Below, piece by piece: positions 31,143-39,621 of a DNA stretch of 64,000 bases. The notes beneath the pieces were generated by a model that was not told where the DNA came from, did no database searches, and was given only the letters and a program-made list of their open reading frames with translations. This DNA comes from PALSA-607 sp963825425 (GTDB lineage: Bacteria; Actinomycetota; Actinomycetes; Acidothermales; Acidothermaceae): NCBI GenBank assembly GCA_963825425.1, contig CAWGTF010000015.1, forward strand, positions 124,001 to 188,000. The letters are read 5' to 3'. The translations under genes and the position numbers were made by a program. Numbering within the stretch: position 1 is the stretch's first letter; every line of letters starts with the position of its first letter.

Positions 31143-33251
31143 ATGACACTGCGCATCGTCATCGGCACGGTTGCCACGGTCGTCGCGTTTGCGCTGACCG
31201 GTCGTCGTTTGTGGTGGCTGTATCGGCTGATCCGATCGGGGCAACAAGCAACAGATCGGGCCGGACGCCGATCAGCGGCCGCAGCTGCCCACGCCACGAA
31301 CGTGAAGGGCCCACGGGCCGAGGTGACCGAGGTCATCGGGCAACGCAAGCTCTTCGCGTGGACTGTTCCCGGCCTTGCACACGCGGTCACATTCTGGGCG
31401 TTCCTCGTGCTCGGCCTCACGATCCTCGAGGCCTACGGCGCGCTCTTCAAAGCTAACTTCGGCATCGGCGACTGGGCAGGGCTCGGGTTCATCGAGGACG
31501 TGTTCGCCACCCTCGTGCTGGTTGCACTTGTCGTCTTCACCAAGATCCGGTTTCTCAACCGGGCAGCACGGCGCGGGCGCGCGTCGCGCTTCTACGGTTC
31601 GCACACCGGCGCTGCGTGGTTGATCCTCGGCATGATCTTCACCGTCATCGCGACGTTGCTGCTCTACCGCGGTGCGCAGATGAACACCGGCAACTTCCCC
31701 TACCGGCCGTACCCGTGGTCGTTCGCATCGTGGTTGGTGTCGCGTGCGTTGCATCCACTCGGCGCGGCCAATCACGGTGTCGAGACGTTCTTCGTGCTCG
31801 CACAGCTGATTGTCGTCCTGTCCTTCCTCGTGCTGGTGACGTATTCGAAGCACTTGCACATCGTGTTTGCGCCGCTAAACGTCTACTTCGCGCGCAAGCC
31901 CGATGCGTTGGGACCGCTCCTCCCGATGTATTCAGGCGATCACCAGATCGACTTCGAAAACCCTTTGGACGACGACAATTTCGGTCGCGGCAAGGTCGAG
32001 GACTTCACTTGGAAAGGGCTGCTCGATCTCTCGACATGCACGGAGTGCGGTCGTTGCCAGTCGGCATGCCCGGCCTGGAACACCGGCAAGGTGCTGAATC
32101 CAAAGCTGATCATCACCGAGCTGCGCGACCACCTGTTCGACAAGGCGCCGACGCTGTTGGCAGGTGCGCAGACAGCTGCAGCGATGCGACCACTTGTCGG
32201 CACTCTTGAGGCGGGCGGGGTCATCGACCCCGAAGCGCTCTGGGCATGCACATCGTGCGGCGCGTGCGTGCAAGAGTGCCCGGTCGATATCGAACACGTC
32301 GACCACATCATGGACATGCGCCGGCATCAGGTACTGGTCGAGTCGGCATTCCCGGCCGAGGCCGGCGGCATGATGCGCAATCTCGAAAACGCCGGTAACC
32401 CGTGGGGCTTGCCCGCATCAACCCGATTGGCGTGGACCGAAGGCCTGCCATTCGACGTCCGCGTTGTTGGTCGTGGTTCGCAGATTCCGGCCGACGTCGA
32501 GTACCTGTTCTGGGTCGGTTGCGCCGGTGCGTCCGACGACCGCGCTCGCGCATCGACGCGCGCGGTTGCTGAGCTGCTGCACACCGCAGGAGTCGAGTTC
32601 GCGGTGCTCGGGCCGCTCGAGACGTGCACCGGCGATCCGGCGCGGCGGATGGGCAACGAGTTCGTCTACCAGCAGCTGGCGCAGCAAAACGTGGCAACGT
32701 TGCAGTCGGTCGGCGCGCGAAAGATCGTGGCGTCGTGCCCGCACTGCTTCAACACGATCGCGCGCGAGTATCCGCAGATCGGCGGCGACTTCGAGGTCGT
32801 GCATCACACCGAGTTGCTGGCGACCTTGGTGGCCGAAGGCCGGTTGCAGGCGACGTCCGCCGTTGATTCGTCGGTGACCTATCACGACCCCTGTTACCTC
32901 GGCCGGCACAACAAGGTGTACGGGCAACCGCGCGATGTACTCGCTGCGGTGCCGGGCCTGACGTCGACGGAGATGCCGCGCTGCAAGGAGCGTGGCTTCT
33001 GTTGCGGTGCCGGCGGTGCGCGAATGTGGATGGAGGAGCGCGTCGGCAAGCGAATCAATCACGAGCGCATCGATGAAGCGCTCGCGCTCGACCCTGACGT
33101 CGTCGTCACTGCCTGCCCGTACTGCCGGGTGATGCTGGGCGATGCGGTTCGTGATCGGCAGTCGCAAGGCTCGGCGCGCGCGGACGTCGTGGTGATCGAC
33201 GTCGCGGAGGTGTTGTTGCGTTCGGTCCGCGGCCCCGGCCCAGACGCGTAG
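31143..33251 (+). CDS. Membrane-bound (Fe-S) reductase with CCG domains (Rv0338c-like)
   Basis: A 702-residue redox protein, intact. The N-terminal third has five or six membrane segments resembling the heme-binding NarI/HdrE type. Two ferredoxin-type clusters follow near residues 298 and 369: CTECGRCQSACP and CTSCGACVQECP. Two cysteine-rich CCG (heterodisulfide-reductase D-like) modules hold CPHCFNTIAREY and DPCYLGRHN, then CCGAGGARMW and CPYCRVML. Its synteny partner Rv0338c lies near dnaK in M. tuberculosis. It probably passes electrons between a soluble donor and the quinone pool; substrate unknown. Confidence 0.9.
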   Translation: MTLRIVIGTVATVVAFALTGRRLWWLYRLIRSGQQATDRAGRRSAAAAAHATNVKGPRAEVTEVIGQRKLFAWTVPGLAHAVTFWAFLVLGLTILEAYGALFKANFGIGDWAGLGFIEDVFATLVLVALVVFTKIRFLNRAARRGRASRFYGSHTGAAWLILGMIFTVIATLLLYRGAQMNTGNFPYRPYPWSFASWLVSRALHPLGAANHGVETFFVLAQLIVVLSFLVLVTYSKHLHIVFAPLNVYFARKPDALGPLLPMYSGDHQIDFENPLDDDNFGRGKVEDFTWKGLLDLSTCTECGRCQSACPAWNTGKVLNPKLIITELRDHLFDKAPTLLAGAQTAAAMRPLVGTLEAGGVIDPEALWACTSCGACVQECPVDIEHVDHIMDMRRHQVLVESAFPAEAGGMMRNLENAGNPWGLPASTRLAWTEGLPFDVRVVGRGSQIPADVEYLFWVGCAGASDDRARASTRAVAELLHTAGVEFAVLGPLETCTGDPARRMGNEFVYQQLAQQNVATLQSVGARKIVASCPHCFNTIAREYPQIGGDFEVVHHTELLATLVAEGRLQATSAVDSSVTYHDPCYLGRHNKVYGQPRDVLAAVPGLTSTEMPRCKERGFCCGAGGARMWMEERVGKRINHERIDEALALDPDVVVTACPYCRVMLGDAVRDRQSQGSARADVVVIDVAEVLLRSVRGPGPDA

Positions 33252-33259
33252 TAGGCGCC

Positions 33260-33991
33260 ATGGAAATTGTCACTTTGGCAGAGCGGCCCGAACTCCTCGA
33301 TGCGACGTACGCGATGCCCAAGTCGTGGCCCACGTTCATGTACAAGGATCCGGTGGCTCGACTGATGGGCCGGCTGCCGACCTCGTTTCCTGAGCTCCAG
33401 TTCGCGGCACTCGACGGCGACGAAGTGGTCGGCATCGTGGTCGCTGCTTCCTTCGCGTGGGACGGCGAGGTCGCGTCGCTTCCCGACCGCGGCTGGGACG
33501 CGATCCTCGAGCAGGTTGTCCGCGACGAGGACGACGGCCGGACGCCGACAGCTGCCACTCTGCTGGAGGCCGCCGTCCAGCCGGCTCGACAAGGTGCCGG
33601 CTTGAGTGCTCGGTTGCTCACCGGGGTCCGCGATCGCTGCGCAGCCCTCGGGTTCGGGTCGTTGTTCGGGCCGGTCCGGCCCAGCCACAAATCACTCGAG
33701 CCGACGATGCCGATCGCCGACTACGTGGCGCGCCGGCGTCCAGATGGGTTGCTCGCCGATCCGTGGCTGCGCGTGCACGAACGCCTCGGCGCGCACGTCG
33801 TCAAGATCGCGCCGACGTCGATGACGATCAGTGGCACGCTCGCCCAGTGGCGCGACTGGACAGGCTTGCCGTTTGACGTCTCAGGCGACGTGGTCGTGCC
33901 CGGTGCGTTGGTTCCCGTGCACGCATCGGTCGAGCACGACCACGCGGTCTACGTCGAGCCGAACGTCTGGATGCAACACCGGCTCGGTTAG
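33260..33991 (+). CDS. GNAT-like N-acetyltransferase
   Basis: A 243-residue cytosolic protein with a GNAT-type core: LQFAALDGDEVVGIVVAASF as strands 2-4 and VQPARQGAGLSARLLTGVRD as the acetyl-CoA pyrophosphate loop (Q-x-x-G-x-G/A-like). The C-terminal half is longer than a minimal GNAT and may bind the acceptor. It starts 9 bp after the Fe-S reductase stop, so it is probably co-transcribed. The acceptor is unknown. The stop codon lies in the first unit of a 17-bp tandem repeat. Confidence 0.75.
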   Translation: MEIVTLAERPELLDATYAMPKSWPTFMYKDPVARLMGRLPTSFPELQFAALDGDEVVGIVVAASFAWDGEVASLPDRGWDAILEQVVRDEDDGRTPTAATLLEAAVQPARQGAGLSARLLTGVRDRCAALGFGSLFGPVRPSHKSLEPTMPIADYVARRRPDGLLADPWLRVHERLGAHVVKIAPTSMTISGTLAQWRDWTGLPFDVSGDVVVPGALVPVHASVEHDHAVYVEPNVWMQHRLG

Positions 33992-34037
33992 CTACTGCAC
34001 TCCGTTAGCTAGTGAACGCCGTTAGCTACTGCAGAGG
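33987..34037. repeat. 17-bp tandem repeat, three copies
   Basis: Three units, gttagctactgcactcc, gttagctagtgaacgcc and gttagctactgcagagg. The first contains the stop of the GNAT gene and the third the stop (on the minus strand) of the VOC gene, so the repeat fills the convergent junction. Confidence 0.85.
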
Positions 34038-34383
34038 CAGAACGGGTGGCCGTCGAGATCGGCGAATACCCGGAACGTCGGATGGTCCGGCCGAGTCGTC
34101 GAGCAGCGTCGCACCGAGCGCTAGCGCGCGGGCATGCTCGGCGTCCATGTCGTCGACGATGAAGTCGATATGGGCCTGCTGCGGGCGCGACGGCATCTGG
34201 CCATTGCGGTCTCACGTGGTCTGGTGCGAGCTGCAGTGAAAGCGCGGCACCGGTTTCCGTCTCGAGATCGATCCAATCGTCGTCGGTTCGCACGATCGGC
34301 CAGCCGGTGAGTTCGGAATAGAACGCCGCCGCCGCCGTGGGGTCGGCGCTGTCGAAGACGACGTTTCCGAGGCGCATCGCCAT
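34022..34383 (-). CDS. VOC (glyoxalase/bleomycin-resistance-like) protein, frame breaks
   Basis: About 120 residues after correction. ATG 34383 begins MAMRLGNVVFDSADPTAAAAFYSEL, the first beta-alpha-beta-beta module. A break near 34185 leads to QQAHIDFIVDDMDAEHARAL (second module), and another near 34085 leads to RVFADLDGHPFCLC and a stop at 34022. H/E/D metal-site residues of VOC enzymes are plausible (HIDF, DGHPF) but the activity is unknown. Converges with the GNAT gene. Confidence 0.75.
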
Positions 34384-34401
34384 CGGTACCTCCGCGTTGA
34401 G

Positions 34402-34977
34402 TCAGATCTGGGTGCGGTGAAAGTTCTGCCACGACCGGGACGGCGTTGGCCCGCGCTGTCCTTGATATCGCGAGCCATAGACAGAACTGCCGTACGGGAA
34501 CTCGGACGGCGAGGAGGTTCGGAACAGGCAGAGCTGACCGATCTTCATCCCGGGCCAGAGCTTGATCGGCAGCGTCGCGACGTTGCTCAGCTCGAGGGTG
34601 ACGTGGCCGGAGAATCCCGGATCGATCCAGCCGGCCGTGCTGTGAGTCAGCAGCCCCAGCCGGCCGAGGCTGGACTTCCCCTCGAGACGCCCGGCTACGT
34701 CGTCCGGCAAGGTAATGACCTCATACGTCGAGGCGAGCACGAACTCACCCGGGTGCAGGATGAACGGCTCGTCGACGGCGGGCTCGACCAGGCGGGTCAG
34801 GTCGGGCTGCTCGATGGCCGGATCGATGTGCGGGTAGCGGTGGTTCTCGAAGACCCGGAAGAACTTGTCGATCCGGACGTCGACACTCGACGGCTGGACC
34901 ATGATCGGGTCGAACGGGTCAAGGACGACGCGGCCGGCCGCGAGCTCGGCCCTGATGTCGCGGTCGGAGAGCAGCAC
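34402..34977 (-). CDS. dcd: dCTP deaminase (likely bifunctional dCTP deaminase/dUTPase)
   Basis: A 191-residue trimeric enzyme making dUMP precursors for thymidylate. It starts MLLSDRDIRAELAAGRV; motifs include MVQPSSVDVRIDKFFRVF, the central GKSSLGRLGLLTHSTAGWID with catalytic residues, and FSGHVTLELSN with the catalytic Glu. Sequence and length match Rv0321 of M. tuberculosis, shown to combine deamination and diphosphate hydrolysis; bifunctionality is inferred from that. Intact frame. Confidence 0.94.
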   Translation of the reverse strand: MLLSDRDIRAELAAGRVVLDPFDPIMVQPSSVDVRIDKFFRVFENHRYPHIDPAIEQPDLTRLVEPAVDEPFILHPGEFVLASTYEVITLPDDVAGRLEGKSSLGRLGLLTHSTAGWIDPGFSGHVTLELSNVATLPIKLWPGMKIGQLCLFRTSSPSEFPYGSSVYGSRYQGQRGPTPSRSWQNFHRTQI

Positions 34978-35030
34978 GCGCGCAATCTATCGGTCGGTGG
35001 GTGGCGTGCCACCGGCGAGGCGGACGCCGA

Positions 35031-35561
35031 TCACCCGGCCGCTTCGGCCGCGCGCTGCATCTGGTTCAGGTGGGCTAGATCGTGAGCGGCGATCTTGCGA
35101 ACGGTCACGTCCAGGGTCTCCGGACCCTGCTCCGAGTGGTTGGCGGAGCGATGCGCTGCGGCCGGCCAGTTTGCCCGGAGTACCAGCATGTTCGACGCCC
35201 GAAGGCCGGACCACGCCTCGAGGAGCTGCGGAAACGGCAGGCGCGGCATCGGCGTCCAGAGCTTCTCGTCGTAGCCGGGATAGCTGGGGTTGTCTTCGGT
35301 CAGCATCAACCGCCAGCGGAAGCCATAGACCAGATCGACGTCGAAGAGGTGGCCGGTGATCTGCGCGACCGACCATTCATCGTCGACCGGCTGCGTGGTC
35401 AGCTGCTCGGAGGTGAGGCCGCTGGTGATGGCGCGCCACTTCTCGACCGTCGATCCGAGGGTGCCGATCGGGTCGGTGTCACCGATGAGGTCGAGCAGCG
35501 CCTGCTTGTATTCCGCCGGCTGTGCCGTGGCGTCTGGGATCACGATCGGTTCGGTTGCCAT
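35031..35561 (-). CDS. DinB family protein
   Basis: A 176-residue four-helix-bundle protein. DEWSVAQITGHLFDVDLVYGFR supplies the first metal-binding His and DVTVRKIAAHDLAHLNQM the C-terminal H-x3-H pair of DinB/YfiT-like metal sites. Members include thiol-dependent S-transferases (mycothiol, bacillithiol) and uncharacterised stress proteins; no specific function can be assigned. ATG 35561, intact. It lies 53 bp upstream of dcd on the same strand. Confidence 0.82.
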   Translation of the reverse strand: MATEPIVIPDATAQPAEYKQALLDLIGDTDPIGTLGSTVEKWRAITSGLTSEQLTTQPVDDEWSVAQITGHLFDVDLVYGFRWRLMLTEDNPSYPGYDEKLWTPMPRLPFPQLLEAWSGLRASNMLVLRANWPAAAHRSANHSEQGPETLDVTVRKIAAHDLAHLNQMQRAAEAAG

Positions 35562-35645
35562 GGACGACCTCCGTGTCTTGGGGCTTCGTGCCTCGGAGCT
35601 GCGTGGGCACTGTTTACCTGGTCCCGAGGCCTGACACCAACTGCA

Positions 35646-36380
35646 TTAGCAAGCGCTACATGATCGATGTAGGAATGTCAGGGGGTGGTCAGACTGCGTG
35701 CCGGCGACGAATTCCTGCCGCGCGCCTTCGCTGAGCAACCACACTGACTGTCGACCTTGGACCTCCCAGTCGTGCGGACCGCCCACTAACGCGGTGTCTT
35801 CGTCGATGCCGAGCAGGGTGGTCGCCCCGGGTAGGCGCAGCAGCGCGTTGCGCAGCACGTCTGGCACCCGCGACGGCATCGTGTCGAAGTGCGGGATCAC
35901 CCGAACGTGTGGCACCAGACCGAGCCCGGTCGGCTGGTCGTTGTTCAGGTCCCGGATGCGCGGCGCCCAGTCGCTCAAAGCCATCGCACCCGCGCTGCAA
36001 CCGGCAACCGCCGCGCCCGCCTGATGTTCCGCCACGATCGCACGCCACACCGCGGTGTCGCGCAGGGTCTCCGCGAGATACGCGGGGTTGCCGCCAGACA
36101 GGTAGATCAGCCCGGCTCCGCCGATCGCCGCGGCAAACGCGGGGTTATCGGCGTCCGCCCGAGTTCTTACGTCGACAACTACCTGCTCGACGCCGAGACG
36201 GTCAGCTTGCTGCTTGCCGAGCTGCTGCCAGCGGTCGAGCGACCTCTGGCCTTCAGGTGCCGCCGCTGTCGCGAGCTGCACATACCGCGGCGCTCGACCG
36301 GCGATCAGCGCACCTTCGATCTCGGTCATGACCGGCAGGTACTCACCCGACCCGACCAGCGCGATGGGCGCGGCAGTCAT
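35646..36380 (-). CDS. Type 1 glutamine amidotransferase-like / peptidase S51 family protein
   Basis: A 244-residue class I GAT fold of the cyanophycinase/dipeptidase E group. It starts MTAAPIALVGSGEYLPVM; LIYLSGGNPAYLAETL and AGAAVAGCSAGAMAL follow, the latter with Ser as nucleophile in G-x-S-A-G. GIDEDTALV is also conserved. ATG 36380 overlaps the stop of the upstream CysS-C/GAT protein (ATGA), so the two related proteins are translationally coupled. Substrate (peptide or amide) unknown. Confidence 0.85.
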   Translation of the reverse strand: MTAAPIALVGSGEYLPVMTEIEGALIAGRAPRYVQLATAAAPEGQRSLDRWQQLGKQQADRLGVEQVVVDVRTRADADNPAFAAAIGGAGLIYLSGGNPAYLAETLRDTAVWRAIVAEHQAGAAVAGCSAGAMALSDWAPRIRDLNNDQPTGLGLVPHVRVIPHFDTMPSRVPDVLRNALLRLPGATTLLGIDEDTALVGGPHDWEVQGRQSVWLLSEGARQEFVAGTQSDHPLTFLHRSCSAC

Positions 36381-37556
36381 CGGGTGAGCGTCCAGGACGC
36401 GCCAGCTGGGCCGTCCCGGACCTCGACGCCGATCGCGCTGAGTCCGTCGCGAATCGCATCGGAGTCGGCCCACCGCTGCTCGTCGCGGGCGCGCGTGCGC
36501 TCGGCGAGCAACAGCTCGATGTAGGGCGTCACCGCGGCGTTGCGGTCGACGAGACTCCCGAGCGCGGCGATGCATCGCGCGAGGTAGGACGCCGCCGTCT
36601 GCCGTTGCGCGTCGGTGGATGCGGCCCGGTCGAGTTCAGCGGCTCAACGCAAGAGCCGTGCGGACGTCGCGTTGCTCGAGTGCCTGCTCGAGTGCTGCGA
36701 TTTCGGGGCTTACGGTCGGACCACTGGGCAGCGCAGTCGGTCGGGTCTCGACCTGTGCATGGTCGGCGATCTCTTTCAGCGTCGTGCTCGATCCCGCCAC
36801 GAGGGACCACTCGCGGTCGCGGACGCGCACCGTGATCGAGCCGCGGCCGACAATCTCCGCGCTACCCGAGTCGAGATCGATGACGATGCCGGTGTGCTCG
36901 TCGATGCCGAGCACGAAGGTGTCTTCGGGCAACAGGTCTTCGAGCATGCGCAGCCGGCGTTCACCGAGGTAGCAGAAGCGAGTGTCGTGAGTGCCGCCCT
37001 CGGCGTTGTTCCAGTGCGGCACGATCGCCGCGCGCAGACCCGTCGCCCGACCGAAGACGTCGAGGCCGTCCAACCACCGGGGCGTTTCGCCGACCTTGTA
37101 GATCTCATAGACCGGCACGGTGACGAGGCCGAGCGTGAGGGCTGCTGCCGACGCGAAGACCACGGCTCCGCCGTCGCGCAAGACCCCGTGCAACGCCTCG
37201 GGTACGGCGCTCCCCGCCCATGTTCGCAATGCGTACGACGGACTGCCCGGCCCGGCGAAGATCCAGCCCGCTGTGCGTAGCCGGGCCATCTCGGTCGCGT
37301 GGGAGACCGGGTCGGCGACAGGAGCCGACCGGAAGCTGACGGCCTCCACTTCGAAGCCCACACTCTCCCGGAAGTACTGGATCGTGCGCTCGGTCAGTTC
37401 GTCGGCGTTCTCCTGGAACCCGTACGGCGAATCGAGCACGACCCCTTTGGTGCCGGCCGCGAGACCGGCGAACACGTGCTGGTGCGGCGTCACCATGGCC
37501 GGGCTGGTCTCGCCCGATCCCAGGATCATCAGCACACGGGTCATGCCGACGATCAT
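36377..37556 (-). CDS. GAT-like protein with C-terminal CysS/YqeB-type domain (frame break)
   Basis: About 390 residues after correction. The N-terminal class I GAT-like domain (MTRVLMILGSGETSPAMV, GWIFAGPGSPSYAL, VVFASAAALTLG, LGIDEHTGIVIDL) resembles S51 proteins but has FASAAAL where a nucleophile is expected. A base is missing near 36640, after ALALSR; the restored frame reads AELDRAAST and ends with IELLLAERTRARDEQRWADS and RDGLSAIGVEVRD, the C-terminal domain of cysteinyl-tRNA synthetases. ATG 37556 or 37544 both possible. Function unknown. Confidence 0.75.
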
Positions 37557-37676
37557 CGCTCATCGGTAGGGGACGGCGAGTGATCCGGCGCTGGTTGTCG
37601 CGGTGGCCGGGTCTGAGATCGCGTCGGTAGAGTGGGGCCGGCAGTCGGAGCCGGCTCGTTCGGCCGGTCGGCGCGC

Positions 37677-37747
37677 GCGGGTGTAGTTCAATGGCAGAAC
37701 ATCAGCTTCCCAAGCTGACAGTGCGGGTTCGATTCCCGTCACCCGCT
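37677..37747 (+). tRNA. tRNA-Gly (anticodon CCC)
   Basis: A 71-nt cloverleaf: acceptor gcgggtg/cacccgc with discriminator t, D-arm tagttcaatggcaga, anticodon stem tcagc/gctga around loop ttcccaa (anticodon CCC, reading GGG), and T-arm gcgggttcgattcccgt. No CCA is encoded. Confidence 0.97.
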
Positions 37748-38165
37748 CCCTCCGCTTCAAGCTGCGAAGACGCGTACACGTGCAGATCGAAGCGCTCTGG
37801 GTGGATGTTGACTGTGCCGTCTCGGAGGATAGATGCGTAGGGGGGAGGTAGCCCGCTGTGGCGGGAATGAGAACTGGTCGATGTCGATCGGCATGGCCAG
37901 TCGAGTTCGACGAGTTGTGGCAGTAGCTCGCACATGGAGCAACGGACTCCGGCGTTATCACCAAGGTCCGACGACCGGTCCCCACATGGACTGTGCAGTG
38001 CGGCGCGGACGTTTTCGGGTGCGCCCATGGTGAACTGGCTGCCTTCGGGGTCGTCGTGGACTGCACCCGCGAGCGCCCGACGGCCGAGCCGACTGGCGTG
38101 AATACAGGTCGAGCACGACGCAGCAGTAGAGCTGCTTCTGGTGCGGTGTTAGGTGATCGGTGACA
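37748..38165 (-). pseudogene. Decayed IS3-type transposase (integrase core) remnant
   Basis: On the minus strand, TDHLTPHQKQLYCCVVLDLYSR (38165-38105) matches the start of IS3-family rve domains (D-x-T...LYC.VVLD.YSRRVVGW). About 12 codons later a shifted frame reads DDPEGSQFT, then ENVRAA and GDNAGV, matching the HSDxGSQFT and GDxxDNA blocks. The roughly 45 residues normally between these are missing and the reading frame is broken, so it is a truncated relic next to a tRNA gene. No terminal inverted repeats found. The rest of the 37748-38459 interval holds nothing I can identify. Confidence 0.5.
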
Positions 38166-38459
38166 CTACAGCGGGCCGGCGCGGATCTACGGCGCTGGAC
38201 GAGGGTGTTGACGATGAGGGTTCTTTATCGAGCAGCCTTGACGCAAGATGCGGGCCGTGAGCGAGGGATCGGCTCGCATCGGGCGCGCGCGCGGACTCTC
38301 GCGCGTCAAGGGTGCCAACGTCGCACCTCACGCTGGCGACACCGGCGCTGAGACGGAGAGGCGCTAGCTCCCTTCGCTGACAGGCAGACCGCCTGGCAGC
38401 GGTTAGTTTGCGTTCAGGTCACGGTCGAGCACCCTGGTGACCACGTGCCACTCGATCGA

Positions 38460-38862
38460 TCAGGCCGTGGAGTTGGCCGGCTCCTCGCTGAAGAGCGTGA
38501 GCTGCAAGTTCGCCGGAGCCGCGAGCCTGGAGTTCAGCGATCCCCACGGTGTGCGCGTCGGCGCTGCGATGAGGGTCGCACCGCCGCACGGCGGCCTCCG
38601 TACTGGCAACCGTGTCGTCCACCTCGAACGCGATCCTGATGTGCCCGGCCACTCGACGTCCGACCTCGACATCATCGATATACGCGGCTTGACGTGCGTC
38701 GAAGAGTTCTAGCCTTGCGCGGACGGCCTCCAGGAGCGTCGCACGGCCGCTTTCGGTGTCGTAGTTCGCTGCAACCGTGAGGCCGAGAACATCTCGGAAG
38801 AAGTCCAGGGCGGTGTCGTAGTCGTCGGTGGTGACGACCAGACGAAGCTCTGTTACTGCCAT
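38460..38862 (-). CDS. VOC family protein (frame break)
   Basis: About 133 residues. ATG 38862 opens MAVTELRLVVTTDDYDTALD and FFRDVLGLTVAANYDTESGR (first VOC module), then HIRIAFEVDDTVASTEAAV (second). A break near 38590 moves into the frame reading GATLIAAPTRTPWGSLNSRL and ending LTLFSEEPANSTA at 38460. WGSLNSRL is the usual edge strand of lactoylglutathione-lyase-like proteins. Substrate unknown. Same strand as the copper protein 69 bp upstream. Confidence 0.78.
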
Positions 38863-38931
38863 CCGTTTTGTATTCCTTCCGCGCAGCCCTCACTGTTCGC
38901 CATGATCCGGACGTGTGTGTTTGTGAGGGGT

Positions 38932-39332
38932 TCAGGTGATGTCGAGTTCGGTGTACATCCCGGCCTCGTAGTGCCCGGGCAGGTTGCAAAGCAGTTCGTA
39001 TCGTCCGGCGGGAAGGGTGAGTGCGGCCCAGCCGGTGCTGCCGGGGCGGAGGCCGTCACCAGCGCCCTGTGCGCAGGACGCGGAGACCTCGCCGACGCTG
39101 CCAGTTTCGTCGACCTTTCCATCTGAGCCGGTTGCACGCGCGCCGATGCCTTGAGCCGATCGCAACGGAAGGACGACGAGTTCGTGGGCGATCACCCCAA
39201 CGTTGGTCACCCGCAGCGAGACCGTGTGCGAACGGCGCCGCGGCTCGCCCCGATCAGCAATGTGGACACCGCTGCGAGAATCACGACCGCGCCGATCAAC
39301 AACCCACGGCCGCGTGCATCGATGTTGGTCAT
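38932..39332 (-). CDS. Sulfocyanin-like type 1 copper protein, membrane-anchored (frame break)
   Basis: About 133 residues. ATG 39332 gives an N-terminal signal or anchor (RGLLIGAVVILAAVSTLLIG). A break near 39240 joins the cupredoxin domain: VTNVGVIAHELVVLPL (first His ligand) and YELLCNLPGHYEAGMYTELD, with the Cys-x4-His-x4-Met ligand set of sulfocyanins. It probably carries electrons outside the membrane. It overlaps the upstream SHOCT ORF (ATGA), and a VOC gene follows. No oxidase gene is nearby to name its partner. Confidence 0.8.
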
Positions 39333-39472
39333 CGGCTGAGCAGGTCGCGGCGTCTCAGGTACTCCTCCTCGGTAACCTCGCCGCGAGCGAGCTTCTCGTC
39401 CAGGATCTGTCGGGCGACTCAGTGGGCGTACAGACCGGAAAGCTGCCCGTAAACGGTCGGGTCAGACAGCAC
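39329..39472 (-). CDS. Small SHOCT-domain protein with in-frame stop
   Basis: From GTG 39472, a 47-codon reading runs LSDPTVYGQLSGLYAH, then a TGA, then VARQILDEKLARGEVTEEEY and LRRRDLLSR to the stop at 39329. The second half is the SHOCT motif (ILDxxLARGEITEEEYxxRxxLL). The TGA replaces what is probably a Trp codon, by mutation or base error. It overlaps the copper-protein start. SHOCT proteins are usually small or membrane-tethered oligomerisation modules; role unknown. Confidence 0.55.
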
Positions 39473-39621
39473 ATCCGTGCTGCCGATGACTAGTCGCCTA
39501 CAACCGGGCCAACCGTAAGCGGGCCCGGTAGGATCGTGGCGCAACCCACGAACCACGTACATCTACGCGACCAACGGGCCGCAGTTGAAGCTGCGCCGGT
39601 TGTGGGCTGAGAGGCGGCACA

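Noticed and set aside
37560..38066. Minus-strand open frame across tRNA-Gly containing GIEPALSAWEADVLPLNYTR
   Set aside because: This is the well-known spurious reading of the complement of tRNA-Gly genes; the tRNA cloverleaf is perfect.
37833..38351. Several 60-70 codon plus-strand frames between the tRNA and the VOC gene
   Set aside because: No ribosome sites or protein-like composition; they overlap the transposase relic.
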